Origin: Ganoderma boninense
Taxonomy: Eukaryota > Basidiomycota > Agaricomycetes > Polyporales > Polyporaceae
DNA length: 64,000 nucleotides
Reading direction: 5' to 3'
NCBI GenBank assembly: GCA_002900995.3
Contig: CM035309.1
Location: forward strand, 806,001 to 870,000
Below the pieces are notes generated by a model that saw nothing but the letters and a program-made list of their open reading frames with translations, searched no databases and was not told the origin of the DNA. The translations under genes and the position numbers were made by a program. Every line of letters begins with the position of its first letter. Within the stretch, counting starts at the first letter, position 1. This document shows positions 1-12,800 of this stretch, piece after piece.

Positions 1-1247
1 AATCGCGCGCTCTCGTTTTTTTGTTTCGTTTTTCGCCTCTCTGGCTCTTTTGCGGCTCTCGGGCTCAAGCTGTTACCTATTTTATTGCTCGGTCGACCTG
101 CTGGTCACTCATGCCGTCGTAACTTACAGATCGTCATCGTTATTATCCTACAATCGCCGTCTCCCTCAAATCGATATCCCTCATGCACACGTTTCCCCTT
201 CATCTTCGTCCTCGTCCTCGTCTTCTCGTGATCGCTGCCCACTGAAGTTTTTGCTATCTGTCCCTTGCACATGTCCGATACGAATACATTTACGCCCGCC
301 GTTTTCATCGGCCGTTGACTCCATCTTCATCGTATCACCCTCGTTACGATTCGAATTCACAGTGGGCCTCTGCACGCGATCTTTTTCGAATCAAATCTCT
401 CCGCTGCCAATGCTCTCCTACCTTAAGGTGTCCCCAACTCCCCGGTGTTTCCAAGTAGCGGTATACCCAATGCCTAGTATTTGTCCTCAAGGGTGATGAA
501 AAGGAGCAACATCATCATGCACTCGTTGAGTTCTGCCATTTGGCCAGGTGTGTTTGGTGTAAACGAGTCGACAACAGAATTTCATCAGAAGAGATGGCTC
601 GTGCAGCAACCATTCACTAATCATTTCCGAGGCCGTCGCTGTCCAGCGAGGCGTTGAACGTGGAGTGTATTCCAGCAAATTTGCAGTGGCGAGAAAAGGG
701 GGAACGAAATGCATAGAATACAAAAGATTGAAAGATACATTGATATGTCGGTCCCCTCCCGAATCGCAGCTTCTCCTCCCAATCCCCTTCTGCCTTGTCC
801 TGAGCACCAGCCGAAGCGACGCCTCGTCGACAGCAAGAGACCAGTCAGAGCGGAGAAGCCACGACACCAGAGAAAAGACCCGATACTCCGAGAAGAAACA
901 TCGTCGAGTCGCTCTAGGGGACTGGAACGCGAGCAAGGATACGGAGGAGCGACTCCCAAGCTCGAACTTTGTGTCCCCATGGATTTGTTCGAAGAGTCTG
1001 CAAACTTCGCGAGGCGCCCTTCTTATGTTGCTCAATGCTTACGTCAGCATTTCCCAGTTCGGTGGAAGTTCTAGCGCCGAGAGATGCACGGGCCTGCGGC
1101 AAAAGGACCGGCCGCGGGGAGCTGCTTGCCGGCGTCCGATTTCATGCAGACTGCCCTCCGAATCGTGCAACTCGCATCGGCCGCGGGGATACTGGCGCGC
1201 CCTCTCTCTCTTTCTCTCTCTGACCACCTCGACAGCTGCTGCAGGAC
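1..1247. other. intergenic, 5' flank of the PEX11 gene
   Basis: I see no open frame with recognisable protein character here. The stretch holds pyrimidine-rich runs, including TC repeats around 1200-1220 just before the PEX11 start codon, which is the usual look of a fungal core promoter. The longer open frames on both strands are low-complexity and do not continue across plausible introns. Confidence 0.5.
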
Positions 1248-3739
1248 ATGGCGTATTCAAAACCCCTCACGCTGGCACGGCTGGAGGATCTCACCCTAGG
1301 CGCGTTCGCCACTGTGGCGCCCTCACAAACGCTCGACCACCTGGTGCGGTTCTTGAGCACATGGAGCGGTAGCGAGTTGAGTGCCCGTCGATAGGTTGTG
1401 GGACAGGTCGCTGAATGTCAGTATGATACTACAGCAAGTTCTTCATGGTGAGTTGCTCGTGGAATCGTGCGAAAGATGCGCATTCATGGACCGTCAATGA
1501 CGACATACGCCTCTAGATCATTCAATACGCTGTCAACCTCATCGTTCCCTTCCTGCAATGGCGCGCCCGCCTCCAGCATGGCGCCGGTCTCCGCAAAGCG
1601 CCCTCCAGTTCCGCCGCTGACAAGCTCGCAAAACTCGGGAGCCTTATTAGCGACGCGAGGATGTTCTTCAGGATTTGGGGTACGTCGCGAGTGAAACTCT
1701 AACGCCCAAATCGTCCGTCGCGCATCCACTAACCTGTGCCGCGGATATCGTTAGGTCTTCTCCCAATCTTCCAATGGATGATTGCCTTGGAACGCAGCCC
1801 GCCACCGACGCGCAGGCTCCGCACCATTGAACGCCTCCAGGGATGGTCGATGCTCGCATACTACCCTCTCGAGCACCTTTACTATCTCCTTTCTCACTCT
1901 GTCATTCCAGACAAGCTTCCTTTGCCATCCTTGACGGCGTTTATCCCCTTTGTGCGGACCAAACCGAGCACTAAGCATATACCCCTCGACCTGGGCACAC
2001 TGGGGGTATGGTCTACCCGCTTCTGGGCCGCGTACGTTGTTCTTCAGATAGCCCACCTCCGCGAGGACAGCAAACTCCTCGCTGTGCGGGAGCGGACCCT
2101 GAGCAAATCGAAGGTCGGTTGAGTGAAACCGACTGACGTGTAAATTGACAATGCACTGGTACTCACCCCGGCTTCTCTAGACTGGCGCAACCCCTGTCGA
2201 GAAGGAGGACATCCGGTCGAGACGAGGGGCATTGTGGAACGAGTTCATCGTGAACCTGGCCTATCTGCCACTCACCGTCCATTGGTACGTCATCCCTCTC
2301 TGTTTCACGGCAGGATTTTGCCCTAGCAAGGCAAATTCCATTCTCCCACGCACATTACCGCGCCCTGTCGCGTCCTGTTTTGCTGCGATTCCATGCGTGG
2401 TGGGGGACGAGTGCATCATGGTTTCGGCGTTTCTTCTTTACCATCTTGGGCGGGGCTGTACTGGGGTTCTCCACCCTCGGACGCCATCCCGCTTCTGGAA
2501 TGGTCCTGAACGCCTGATGTTCCGCCGCCGTCGTCGGCAGAGGTGTTCTCGAATTCATGAGGCTGTACTCGCACGTGGCCTGCGGGCCTGCCCCTGCCCT
2601 CATGGCGAAAAGAATTTCCCATGCCACAAGGAGCGGGACGCGAAGAAAGGGTCGCCTGCAGCCACAGAAAAGATGTGGCATTATTTGTGACGTATGACTC
2701 TCTTTTCTCCGTAATTCGAGCGAAAGCTTGACGGCTGTCCGATGGTCGTCCTTTTTGCGCCGTAATGTGTCCGCCGTCCTGCTGCGCAAGTATCGCTAAC
2801 AATACGTGACGGCGTCCCGAGCGTTCCACCCGAACTGGGAAGAACTGTCCACATTCGCGTCGTGCGCAGGGAACCGAACGCTCTTCCTTGGTCAGTGGCG
2901 GCACGAGACCGTGACTCACAGCAGGACGTCGCCAAGTCAGCCTGCTGCAGACCGAGAAGCGTGGCTGGCTGTTACCCTCGAACTCGTATCCGCGATTCCT
3001 AATATCTAGCCGCTGTCTTCGAGCCGGCGCGTGTCTTTGGCGTGCTCTACTTGGCTTGCGATCGAGCACAGGCTTTCGTCGATTGAGAGCTCGGTTGAGT
3101 GACGCGTGCAGAGGAGGGGTGCCTCCTGACGTGTTAGAGAACTCTTCTGCTGTATCTGTCCCTCACACGTGCCGCTTCTATTACATGTTCCTCTTAAGAG
3201 AGCCTTACTGACACGGTCTCGCCACAGGTCCACAGAGAAAGGGATAATCTCCAACGATGTGCGTGTCCTTCGCTGTCTTCGTCGTGCTTCCATCCGTTTC
3301 TCCCGCTCCTCGTGCACGTCCCGAAATTCCGTGTTTGGGGTGGCTCCCCCACACCCTTGCATGATGCTTCACAGCCTCCTTCATCTTAGTTACCCCACTA
3401 CTCCTTCACTCCAGCTTCACTTCAGGAACCTAGGACATCGTGGCATCCGACGGAATGTCTACGGGACTTTACTTCTTTTGGGAAACAATGATCGTACTGA
3501 TCCCGACGCGTCCTTCCCCCATACAGGTTTGGGTCAACCTGCTCGGGCTCATCGCCGGAGTGGCATCATGGAAGAGCGGCTGGCAGGCAACCGCGCTCCC
3601 CGTACCAGCACCAGCAGCGCCGGCGACTCCCGATGCCGGCGTGCTGCCCGCGGGCGAACTGTCGGAGAAAAAGCTCGCGCCGTACCTCGACGACCCGCTC
3701 AAGGACGTTATTGCCGAGCCCACCCTCGATGAGATGTAG
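1248..3739 (+). CDS. PEX11-family peroxin (peroxisome division)
   Basis: PEX11 proteins sit at the peroxisomal membrane and promote its elongation and division. I read seven exons: 1248-1375, 1435-1447, 1517-1679, 1755-2113, 2181-2284, 3426-3456 and 3527-3739. The N-terminal exons give a segment ending in SGSDKFFM-IIQYAVNLI, typical of fungal PEX11. The middle exon carries IERLQGWSMLAYYPLEHLYY, and the C-terminal exon carries a hydrophobic VWVNLLGLIAGVASW segment. The ATG at 1248 is chosen because it opens the conserved N-terminus. The intron between exons 5 and 6 is about 1.14 kb, far longer than the others (about 60-75 nt). The tiny exon 6 was placed by frame and similarity only, so that part of the model is uncertain. 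Confidence 0.82.
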
Positions 3740-6700
3740 CGTGGCCGCTGCTCGATCGATCAGGGAGTCTCATCGTCGTGGGTGGACGGCTTGCCGTGCG
3801 GGACCGCGTCTGGAGGACACGCGCTGGGGGAACCGGGGTATGCGGGTTCTGGCGCTGGATATCTAGTGGTTCCGTTTCGTCGTCTATAATGATAGGTCGT
3901 GCTTTCTTCTATAGGATGGGCATGTCTAGTGTGGTTACAGGGAGCCCCGGGATATATCCCTATCCCGCATGCACAATGTTCCCCCGCCACCGGCCCTCGG
4001 GATGATGAGCTTTGCGGCATTATGGACATCCTCGTACCGAGGGCCGTGCTTCGAGGAGGCGAGGTTAGTTGGATATCCCGACTCCCGAGCGCGCTGTTCG
4101 TGACGCCCTGAGCGCCGAATGGTTGGTGCGGATCAGCATCTCGAACTTTCGCGAACTCCCGAAATGGATCATCCTGTCTTGATGTCGCTGATACCTCGAC
4201 AAGGCGGTGAATCAGGGAACCCCTTCCAAGCATTGTGAAAAGACTCAGAACGGCGGGGGAATCTAAGTTCCCAGATAGTACGAAAACTATGCATTAAACT
4301 CGCCCCGATCTTTCGCAGGCACGCGCGCCTCGTGTAATGGGAGGTGGTTCTCGTGGCGCCGCGCAGTCCTGGTTTTCGGAGACCATGATGGTGGAATGAC
4401 CAATGCACGTTTGCTGCTCGGTCGCCTCGTGATGCCGAGGAACAATTCTTGTGTGTGATGCTGTGTGATGCTGGGAAGTTTTAGTCATAGTGATGCAATA
4501 ACATATGTGGAGAACTCCGTTAGCATGTTCCGCCGGGTGATTTCTTAGGGACTTCCGAGCTACAGTAGGCGGGCGACTTGTCTCGACTTCAAGGGGCGAA
4601 TATTCTAGCTCGATTGCGGGTACTGATGCGACCTAAAGACACCGGAAGGGTCCGCTATCGCCGCGTGTACCCTGAACCGAGTCCCAGTGTACGCTGTGCT
4701 CATCCCCTTCAGTCCGCTGTCCCCTCCGAAAGTCAGTCCACCGACCTCTGTACATCTGGCTACCTCCCACAAATTGTAGGGATAGATCACAGATCGCGAG
4801 AATACGTCATGATGGGCTTCTTGAAAGCCAAGCCTGTTCGCGAGGAGGACGAACTTGAACACCTGCCTAATCAGGACGCGCCAAGATCTTGATGAGCAGT
4901 CTGCGTCGGCAACTCAATTAGGAACCGATCTAGAGGCTGTGCAACGCGGCTTCTGTGCGATCCACACGCGCTCTCTCTCCTCCCCCTCGTCCCGCCCCCG
5001 CCCCCGTCGTCGTCGTCCCCCGACAGAGCTCGCGGCGCGGGCGGGAAGGCGGCTAGGCGGCTAAGGGGACGCTCTGTGAAAATTTCAGCCGCTTTAGTCG
5101 ACGTGGCACCATCGGATCGTCAGAATTCGGCGAAGCGTTCTCATAATATATACACAGCCTCGCGAAGCCGGGCCCCTGCCGGGGCCCTGCCTCGGATGCG
5201 GGCCGTGCGCGACAGAGCGGACGCGTGCTGGCCTCTTGCCATCGCGGTCTGGGACGCACCTCCGCCTCTCGAGGCTCGACAGGAGCGCGAGTTGTCCGCT
5301 CCGTGTCGCCCTTGGCCCTCGGGCTGGTCGAGGCTGCGAGGCTCCACATCCTCAAGACTTTGCTGAACCATGCTGTGCGCGGGACGAGCCTAGCGCCGCT
5401 CGGAGGTGGGGCGGGGGCTGTCCTCGGGATCTCGGACGAACCTTGGCCGCTGCGAGCTTCCGAGGGGGTCAATGGCCGGAGTCCTGTTGGTGCGTCTGCT
5501 TGCTATGCTTCGAAGTTGAGGACGTCGGTCAGCTGCGGGCAGGCCGTTGGGACGCGTATGCTTCGGACAAGCATGGTCGGCGTGAAAACGCGGAGTCCGG
5601 TACTGGAGCAGTGCACTCTATATGAGGCCGAGGCAGGTGTTTGTAGGCCGCAGACCGTCGGGCCATGGGTTCCCGGTCGGGGTTCGCGTGGTGAGTGTCA
5701 AGTTCTGTCCCACTTCCGCGCCACTACCCATGCATACCCATGCTTGCATCCTAGGAGCTGTGTCCGGACTCTGGAGAGCTGGGCTCGTCGGAATACTCCA
5801 TGCGATGTCAGAAGGTTCGCTCTGAATTCTTTTCCGCATCGCATCTCGTTCTAACCACAACGCCTTAGATAACAATTTATGCCAAGATTGACCCGGATCC
5901 CCTGATCCTGAGTGTCATCCCCCCCGCAGCATTTCCGTATCTCGGAGACACTAATATGGCGTGCCCTTAGGGCTCTTCGCGGCGAGTTAATCCTGTGCCT
6001 CCCGCAGCTTGGCTTGGTGGGTTGAGTGCGTATCCTGACATTCAAACTCCCGCTCTCTCAGAGATCATCGCCTTTCACAAAGCGGAGTGCGAGCACCATC
6101 ACATTGAATTCGATGCGCTTCTGTCTCCTATGTCCCCCCTTCGCACCACTGGCATTTCGGGAGCATACGAGGAAGAGCTCCTTCCGCCATATACAAGGCA
6201 GTGTTAAGTTCCATCCATAGAGTTACGGCAACGATATTGCTCCGTTCCGAGTTACACGAAGGAGGGAAACAGGACTCCACTCGAGCGGAGCACAGTGAGC
6301 AAACCATCCCTCACATAGTCCATTTCGGGCCCTTGAAGCTGCACCGCCGCGTCCCATGCACCTTCCATGGCCCGTAGCGGCGTGTCGGACACCCGACATT
6401 CGCTGCTTCCCATCGCTTACTTGGCAGCGGGCCCCTTGATCGTCGCGCAGATTTCCGCACCAGTGCATACATACATACCTCACACCTCCGCGCCGTGGCG
6501 TGTTACGAGTACACCAGCGCGTCGCATCGCAATATATGCGAAGAATGCACTCTGGGCGACGTGTCTCAGACTACTTGTAGGTGGGCGGTGCTGGTTGAAT
6601 GAAGGATGATGGCGTGAAGGCATTCCGCCGATCAGGCTGCTAGCGACGGCCATGTCGCCGCTTTACCCGCAGGCCTTCTCCCAGCTGCAGCGGAGCGTTC

Positions 6701-9700
6701 GGCGGCCGTTGTGCGGGCTCCGAGGGTGAGTTGGGCATGTCGGTTGGGTTTCGCAGGGTCCGGGGACAGAATGTGGGATAAAACATACAATAAGCAGGCT
6801 TTTTGGAAGACAGAGTGACAACATGTAATTGCGTGGTGAGCAACAAACGTTGAACGACATACCAGGTACCATTCAAGCGCTGCTAGCGCCAAAACCGTCG
6901 ACGTTGGACGTCAGAACGGCTTCAAGTTACGGAATGACGGCAGTAGTCTTTTGTCCGAGAAGCGACTTTCTTGTCATTCTTTGCCCGGAACTCGAGACAA
7001 TTCTTGTCCGGCATCTCCATATCAACTTGTCTGGTTTCTAAGGGCCCATTCAGGCATGGAATTCGCATGAGCGTCTACCATGAACCTGGATAACAGCGTT
7101 AACAGTGTTCTGGAAAGCCTGCAGCAAGTAATGATAATGATCGGGTGTCAACGTTCAGCTCTCGCCGCAGAGCACCAAGGGTCCCTCTGCGGACCCTCTA
7201 TAAGTTGACAGGTGCACAGTTCGCAGACGGGGATAGTGAGGGAGTCATGAGATCTTCCCTGCAGCTCGCGAAGTCGCGCCACGCATTTCCCGCGAGGACA
7301 CCTGCAGCATTTCGATCTCAGAATGTACTCACAGGACCCCTTTGCAGTCTCTGCAGCACGCCCCGCCTCTCTGTGCATTAGTCAATGCTGGAGGGCACTC
7401 GCAGCACGCTTCTCGGGCGGGCCGCCGCACCACAATGGAGAAAATGGGGCGATTGCAGCTCCGCCGCGTTCCCAGGCGTGTTCGCCGCTTCTATGGTCCT
7501 GGCCATGAGGTGGTCCGAAAACGAACCATAGCACGTACGTGCAGACGCGTCGAGTCACGCCCCACGCGTTCGTCGCGTTCGTGCGTCCCACAGGCAGTTC
7601 TGTGGACGCTGATGTGTCCACTGCGCATGCGCGAAGTTTAGCACGTATGTGGTATCCTCTAAGGAAAAGAAGCATGAAACGTGCGCATGTCCGTCTGATG
7701 TCGGATTTTTGACCGAGTTTACATACATACAAATACACAGGCCATGCATATCCAAGGAGATCCCGGGAGCCTCGGGATTTCGGAATGAGGAAAGAAGCTC
7801 CAAGCACGAGGACTCACACTGGGGGGGCGGGACACGAGGCTTCCGCGCCGACACCCTGTACTTTAACTTTAATGTGTGGCATCTGCACACAGTCATTGGT
7901 GTGGTTGAGATATCCCGCGAGATACCGCGGAACAGACTGGGAAGAGAAGAGACGAGGGAGATGCGCCGGCCTCGAGGCGTGGAGTTTTACTGTGCCGCCC
8001 ATCACCGCGTAAGATTTACGCTTTTTGAGGCTCCACGACGATGAAATGCGTGTGCGTCATAGCACTTGGGCGCTGTGGCGGGGCATTCGACCCGCTGGGC
8101 GTTGAATGAAGTGAGATTCGTACGGAGACCTTGCGCGTTGCTCCGGAGCTCGAAGTTCACGTGCCCTCACCAGCAGGCCAGGCGGAGGCTTGAGTGACAA
8201 GGACGAGGCGCTTGTGTGCGCTTCCAAGACGGCCTGGGCGACACAGCTATCTGCTGCATGAAGCTTGGAGGCGGAACGACGTCCCGCCTCCGCTGGGAGG
8301 CAATCCAAAGGCGTGTGCTGCGCACGAACCAGGAAATCGTACGTGCCAGTGCGATGCGAGCGGTCGGCACCCTAGGATAGCTGATGACTTGCGGGGCGCG
8401 TTATGGAGGCGTTGCGCAGCGCATTTCTGGGCGACTGATATGTGGCGGGTACCGGGTCCGGCCTGCGTGCAGTTTATCCGAAACAAAAATATGTCAGAAT
8501 AATACACAGGACTGACTGCACCGAATCGTCGGGATCCTAGGAAGCACAGCGGCGTTGTGTGACCAACCACGCGCGCAGTGGTCGCAGGCGGGGGAGGGAG
8601 AGAGACAATCAGACTGGGACCATCGGTGGCACCGGTTCGCGGTTCGTAGGCGCCGCAGATGCCCGACGGTGTCCTTTGGAATGCGTGAACAGTGAACTTC
8701 GCGAGTGGGGAAATCTGACAGATAACATGTCGAGTCGTTAGTACATGACCTGTACTTGGGTTTGAGCCTTGATGATTGTGCCTAGCCTTAGGCTCCAAGA
8801 AACGATGGATCGGATGATGGATGCGGTTAGATAGGCCATCGGTGACGTTTAGGTGAGTGAGTTCACGCACCCTGACGAAGGTAAGTTGCAAATCGACTGT
8901 TCAGAGAGAAGCATGCCTTCGCGATGGAAACCAAGGGAAACCCTCTGCATATGAGCTGGGCAACCTCGAAGTGGAAACTACATCCACAAGGTTATCATCG
9001 GGTATATCGGAACACTATCCGACTTCTGTGTCATCGTTCATGGATCGTAAACCGAGGGCAGTTCGGGCCAGTGGCCAGGTCATAATGCAACACAGCAGGG
9101 CTGGGAAGGTGTATCACCACGTTATGACAGAAGATGGTGGACAGAACACATCATCCATCTAGGATGCGGGACGAGCCATGGCTGGAGAGTTTCGCCGGCC
9201 ATTGAAGGATGACGGTCACTGAGGCATAGCTGCTCACCAGATAATGCGGCGACGATTGACGACGATCGAGAATTCGACTTCGCTTGGCACGCAACTGGGT
9301 TGGCATGTGAGGAAAGATCGTCGCACAGAGGGTCACAAAGTCTTTCGGTCACTGACAGTGGAAAGCAGGATCATCGCATGAATGTGCCAGAAAAATGGAT
9401 GGGATGCAAGCTCACTGGGGATATGGGTGTGTCCATGTGTAAACTGAGTGCCAACGCCCCGCCACCCGGAAGATCCTAGGAAACCATGCGGACTAGAGGT
9501 GAGATCTGTTGAACAAGGATGCACTGGTATCTACCCAGCGATAGAGCGGTATATGGTTGACTGGTGAGCTGGTCTGCCCAGAGTGCCCCAGGTGACAATA
9601 GGCTTGGGGCGTGCCCTGGCCAAGAGGGACGAGGAGATGGAGCGTGGGGCGCGGGTCGGAGCAGGGGAGCAGGGGCGGGCAAATAGTTGAGTTGACGTAA

Positions 9701-9866
9701 TCAGAACTAGGTTAACTGAACTCACGACAGAGGGTAGGCGCTTGGGCAACACCGCCTCGCTTCTTAAGAGAAACATCCCTGTACTAAAACCTTGCCCGAG
9801 GGGAACGTTCATGTTCCTGTTCCCCGTCTCCGCGTCCCTCCACCCTCCTCCCTCCCGCCCTCCGCC
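3740..9866. other. gene-poor stretch of about 6.1 kb
   Basis: No recognisable gene on either strand. Many open frames of 60-210 codons exist (the longest forward one about 5225-5854, the longest reverse one about 8247-8891). They look like chance frames in GC-rich DNA: odd composition, no domains, and no continuation through introns. There is a C-rich and GTC-repeat patch near 4975-5025. I found no tRNA, LTR or terminal inverted repeat. The segment directly before 9867 is strongly pyrimidine-rich and is probably the Ca2+-ATPase promoter. Confidence 0.5.
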
Positions 9867-12800
9867 ATGTCCAGCCCCGGCACCAACACAGACATCCCTG
9901 CCATCGTCGCTACTGACCTCTCCTCCACCCCCCAGTCCTCCACCATAAACCTCACAGTAGAGCCTCCTGACGACCACGACTGTCCTTATCCCCCTTCACC
10001 AGACTCATTCGCTCATTATCCCACCCCAGCTCCTCATTCGCCCCCGTCAACCTCTCTGCTGTCCCCTCTCAACGTTCCCCTTGCTGTTGCGCGCTCCTCC
10101 TTAGACGCTCCTTCCCCATTTACCCTCTCCCCGGGCTCGCCGTCACCCAGTTTCACCAGTTCCACCGAGACCCATGTCCCTCCCTCTCCACCCTCTCCAC
10201 CCGCAGTTCTGTCCAATTCGCACCGCAAACATCCGTTGCATTACGCCACAATCATCCGGAGCAAACCAGCGGCGCGTCATCCCTGCATCTCCTCAGTCCA
10301 CACTATCCCGGTCATCGGAGAAAGGGCAGTTTCGCGAGTTCGGTCGAGGGGAGCAATGAGGGCACCGAGCCCGACACCAACAGCTATACCCTCAACGTTC
10401 TCACACCGCAACACACCGGTGACGGCAGCACCATCGCCTCGCCCACAAATACACACTGTGACGGTGCGTCCGATGCCGGAACAACAGTCCGTTCGCGCTC
10501 GCAGTCGCGCAGTCACGACAAGGGCGATGACGACCAAGGCAAGGCCGGGAAGACGACCGACGAGGAGGAGCAGGAAACGCGTCCTGCGCTCGACCTCTCG
10601 CAGGACGAGCACATTGACCTCGGCCCGTTCAAATGCAAGCCGTATAAGCTCGCGTCGCTCGTGGACCCGAAGAATATGGACCTCCTCAAGGAATTGGGCG
10701 GTATTGACGGGCTCCTGCAGGGTCTCGGCACACACAAAGAGAAGGGGCTCAGTAGGAAGGCGTTGGGCAAGGCGGTCGACGCGTCGCACCACGAGTCGTT
10801 CGCGCCTCGCGTCGACAAAGACCCCAGACCCGGGCCGGGAGCCGGCGTCGGCGCGTCGCAACGCCACGACCGAGAACTGGACATCGCCAACGACGTCCCG
10901 AAGCTGGTGCTCACCGGCCCCGGGGACGAAGACGGTGGCGGTATATCGTTAGCGGGGTCGCGGTCGGATTTGTTGGAGGAGGTCACAGAGGAGGCACGAG
11001 GCAACGGTGTGGTTTATGATGCGGATCTCGAGGAGCGACGACGCGTGTATGGGGCGAACGTCCTCCCAACTCGGGAGACGAAGTCGCTGCTTCAGCTCAT
11101 GTGGCTTGCGCTGAAGGACAAAGTTCTGGTTCGTTATATTCTTTTAATACACTTGGGGGATGGTCATGACTTGTTTTTATATAGGTGCTTCTATCCATTG
11201 CTGCTGTCGTTTCGCTTGCTCTCGGTTTCTTCCAAGATTTCGGTACCCCACGACCTGCTGACGAGCCTCCGGTCGATTGGGTAGAAGGAGTGGCAATCAT
11301 TGTCGCCATCCTCATTGTCGTAAGCATATGTTTCGGTTCTACGTGATTGGTCACTATATGCGCGCATAACAGGTCATGGTCGGTTCCCTGAATGACTGGC
11401 AGAAGGAACGTCAGTTCCAGACGCTCAACGAGAAGAAGGAGGAGCGGGGCGTCAAAGTCATTCGGGATGGCATTGAAATGGTCGTGGACATCAAAGAGGT
11501 CGTAGTAGGTGACGTCGCGCTGGTCGAGCCCGGCGAGATTGTGCCCTGCGACGGAGTCTTCCTCTCCGGACACAACGTCAAGTGCGACGAGTCCGGCGCC
11601 ACGGGTGAGTCAGACGCGATCAAGAAGGTCTCGTACGAGGACTGCCTGAAAGGCGCGGAGGAAGGAGCCGGCGGAGGGCACCCCTTGAAGCACACGATTG
11701 TTTCTTGATCAGTGGCAGCAAGGTGTCCGAAGGGTATGGAAGCTATGTGGTGATTGCGGTGGGAACGCGGTCGTTCAACGGACGAATCATGATGGGTGAG
11801 TGTCTCAGTGCCGCACAGTAGCAGCGAGGCCGTGCAAAATTTTCGGCTAACTTCTTTTTCTCTAGCTCTCCGCGGTGACTCCGAGAACACGCCTCTGCAG
11901 CTCAAGCTGAACAACCTTGCCGAGCTGATCGCTAAGCTCGGGAGCGCTGCCGGTCTCCTCCTCTTCGTGGCGCTCATGATTCGGTTCTTCGTCCAACTTG
12001 GGACGCACAACCCAGCCCGGACTCCGAGTCAGTGGGGCATTGCTTTCGTCCAGATTCTCATCATCTCGGTCACGTTGATCGTTGTGGCCGTGCCAGAAGG
12101 TTTGTAACCTCACCTCGGTCGCGTGAATATTATGTCACACTCATGTCTTCTCTGTCAGGTTTGCCGCTCGCCGTGACGCTTGCCCTCGCGTTCGCAACCA
12201 AGCGCATGACGAAAGAGAACCTTCTCGTCCGCGTGCTCGGCTCGTGCGAGACCATGGCAAACGCGTCCGTCGTGTGCACAGACAAGACAGGCACACTCAC
12301 GCAGAACGACATGACCGTCGTCGCGGGCTCGGTCGGCATCCACTGCAAGTTCGTCCACCGCCTTGAGGACAACAAGGCTCGCACGAACGCGAACGAGCCG
12401 CCGACGCTTAGGAGCTTGCCGGCGTCGACGGCTCGGCACACCGAGGACTTCTCGATCGACCAGGAACAGATCAACGATACGCTCTCGCCCGCGATCCAGG
12501 ACCTTTTCAACAAGGCCGTCGCGATTAATTCGACCGCTTTCGAGGACGTTGACCCAGAAACCGGCAAGAAGGTCTTTGTAGGCTCAAAGACCGAGACCGC
12601 GCTCCTCAAGTTGGCCAAGGAAAACGGATGGCCCGACTACAAGAAGACGCGCGACGCCGCGGACATCGTCCAGATGATCCCGTTCTCGAGCGCGCGCAAG
12701 GCTATGGGCGTCGTCGTGCGGCTCGATAAGCGCCATTATCGTGTGTATCTCAAAGGCGCAAGCGAGATCCTCACGAAGCGCTGCAAGAAGCACATTGTCG

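Noticed and set aside
5225..5854. Forward open frame of about 209 codons in the gene-poor stretch
   Set aside because: No recognisable domain, unusual composition and overlapping frames on the other strand. It is likely chance in GC-rich DNA.
8247..8891. Reverse open frame of about 214 codons
   Set aside because: The same reasons; no splice-linked continuation.
10277..10867. Reverse open frame over the Ca2+-ATPase N-terminus
   Set aside because: Antisense to the Ser/Pro/Asp-rich coding exon; no independent support.
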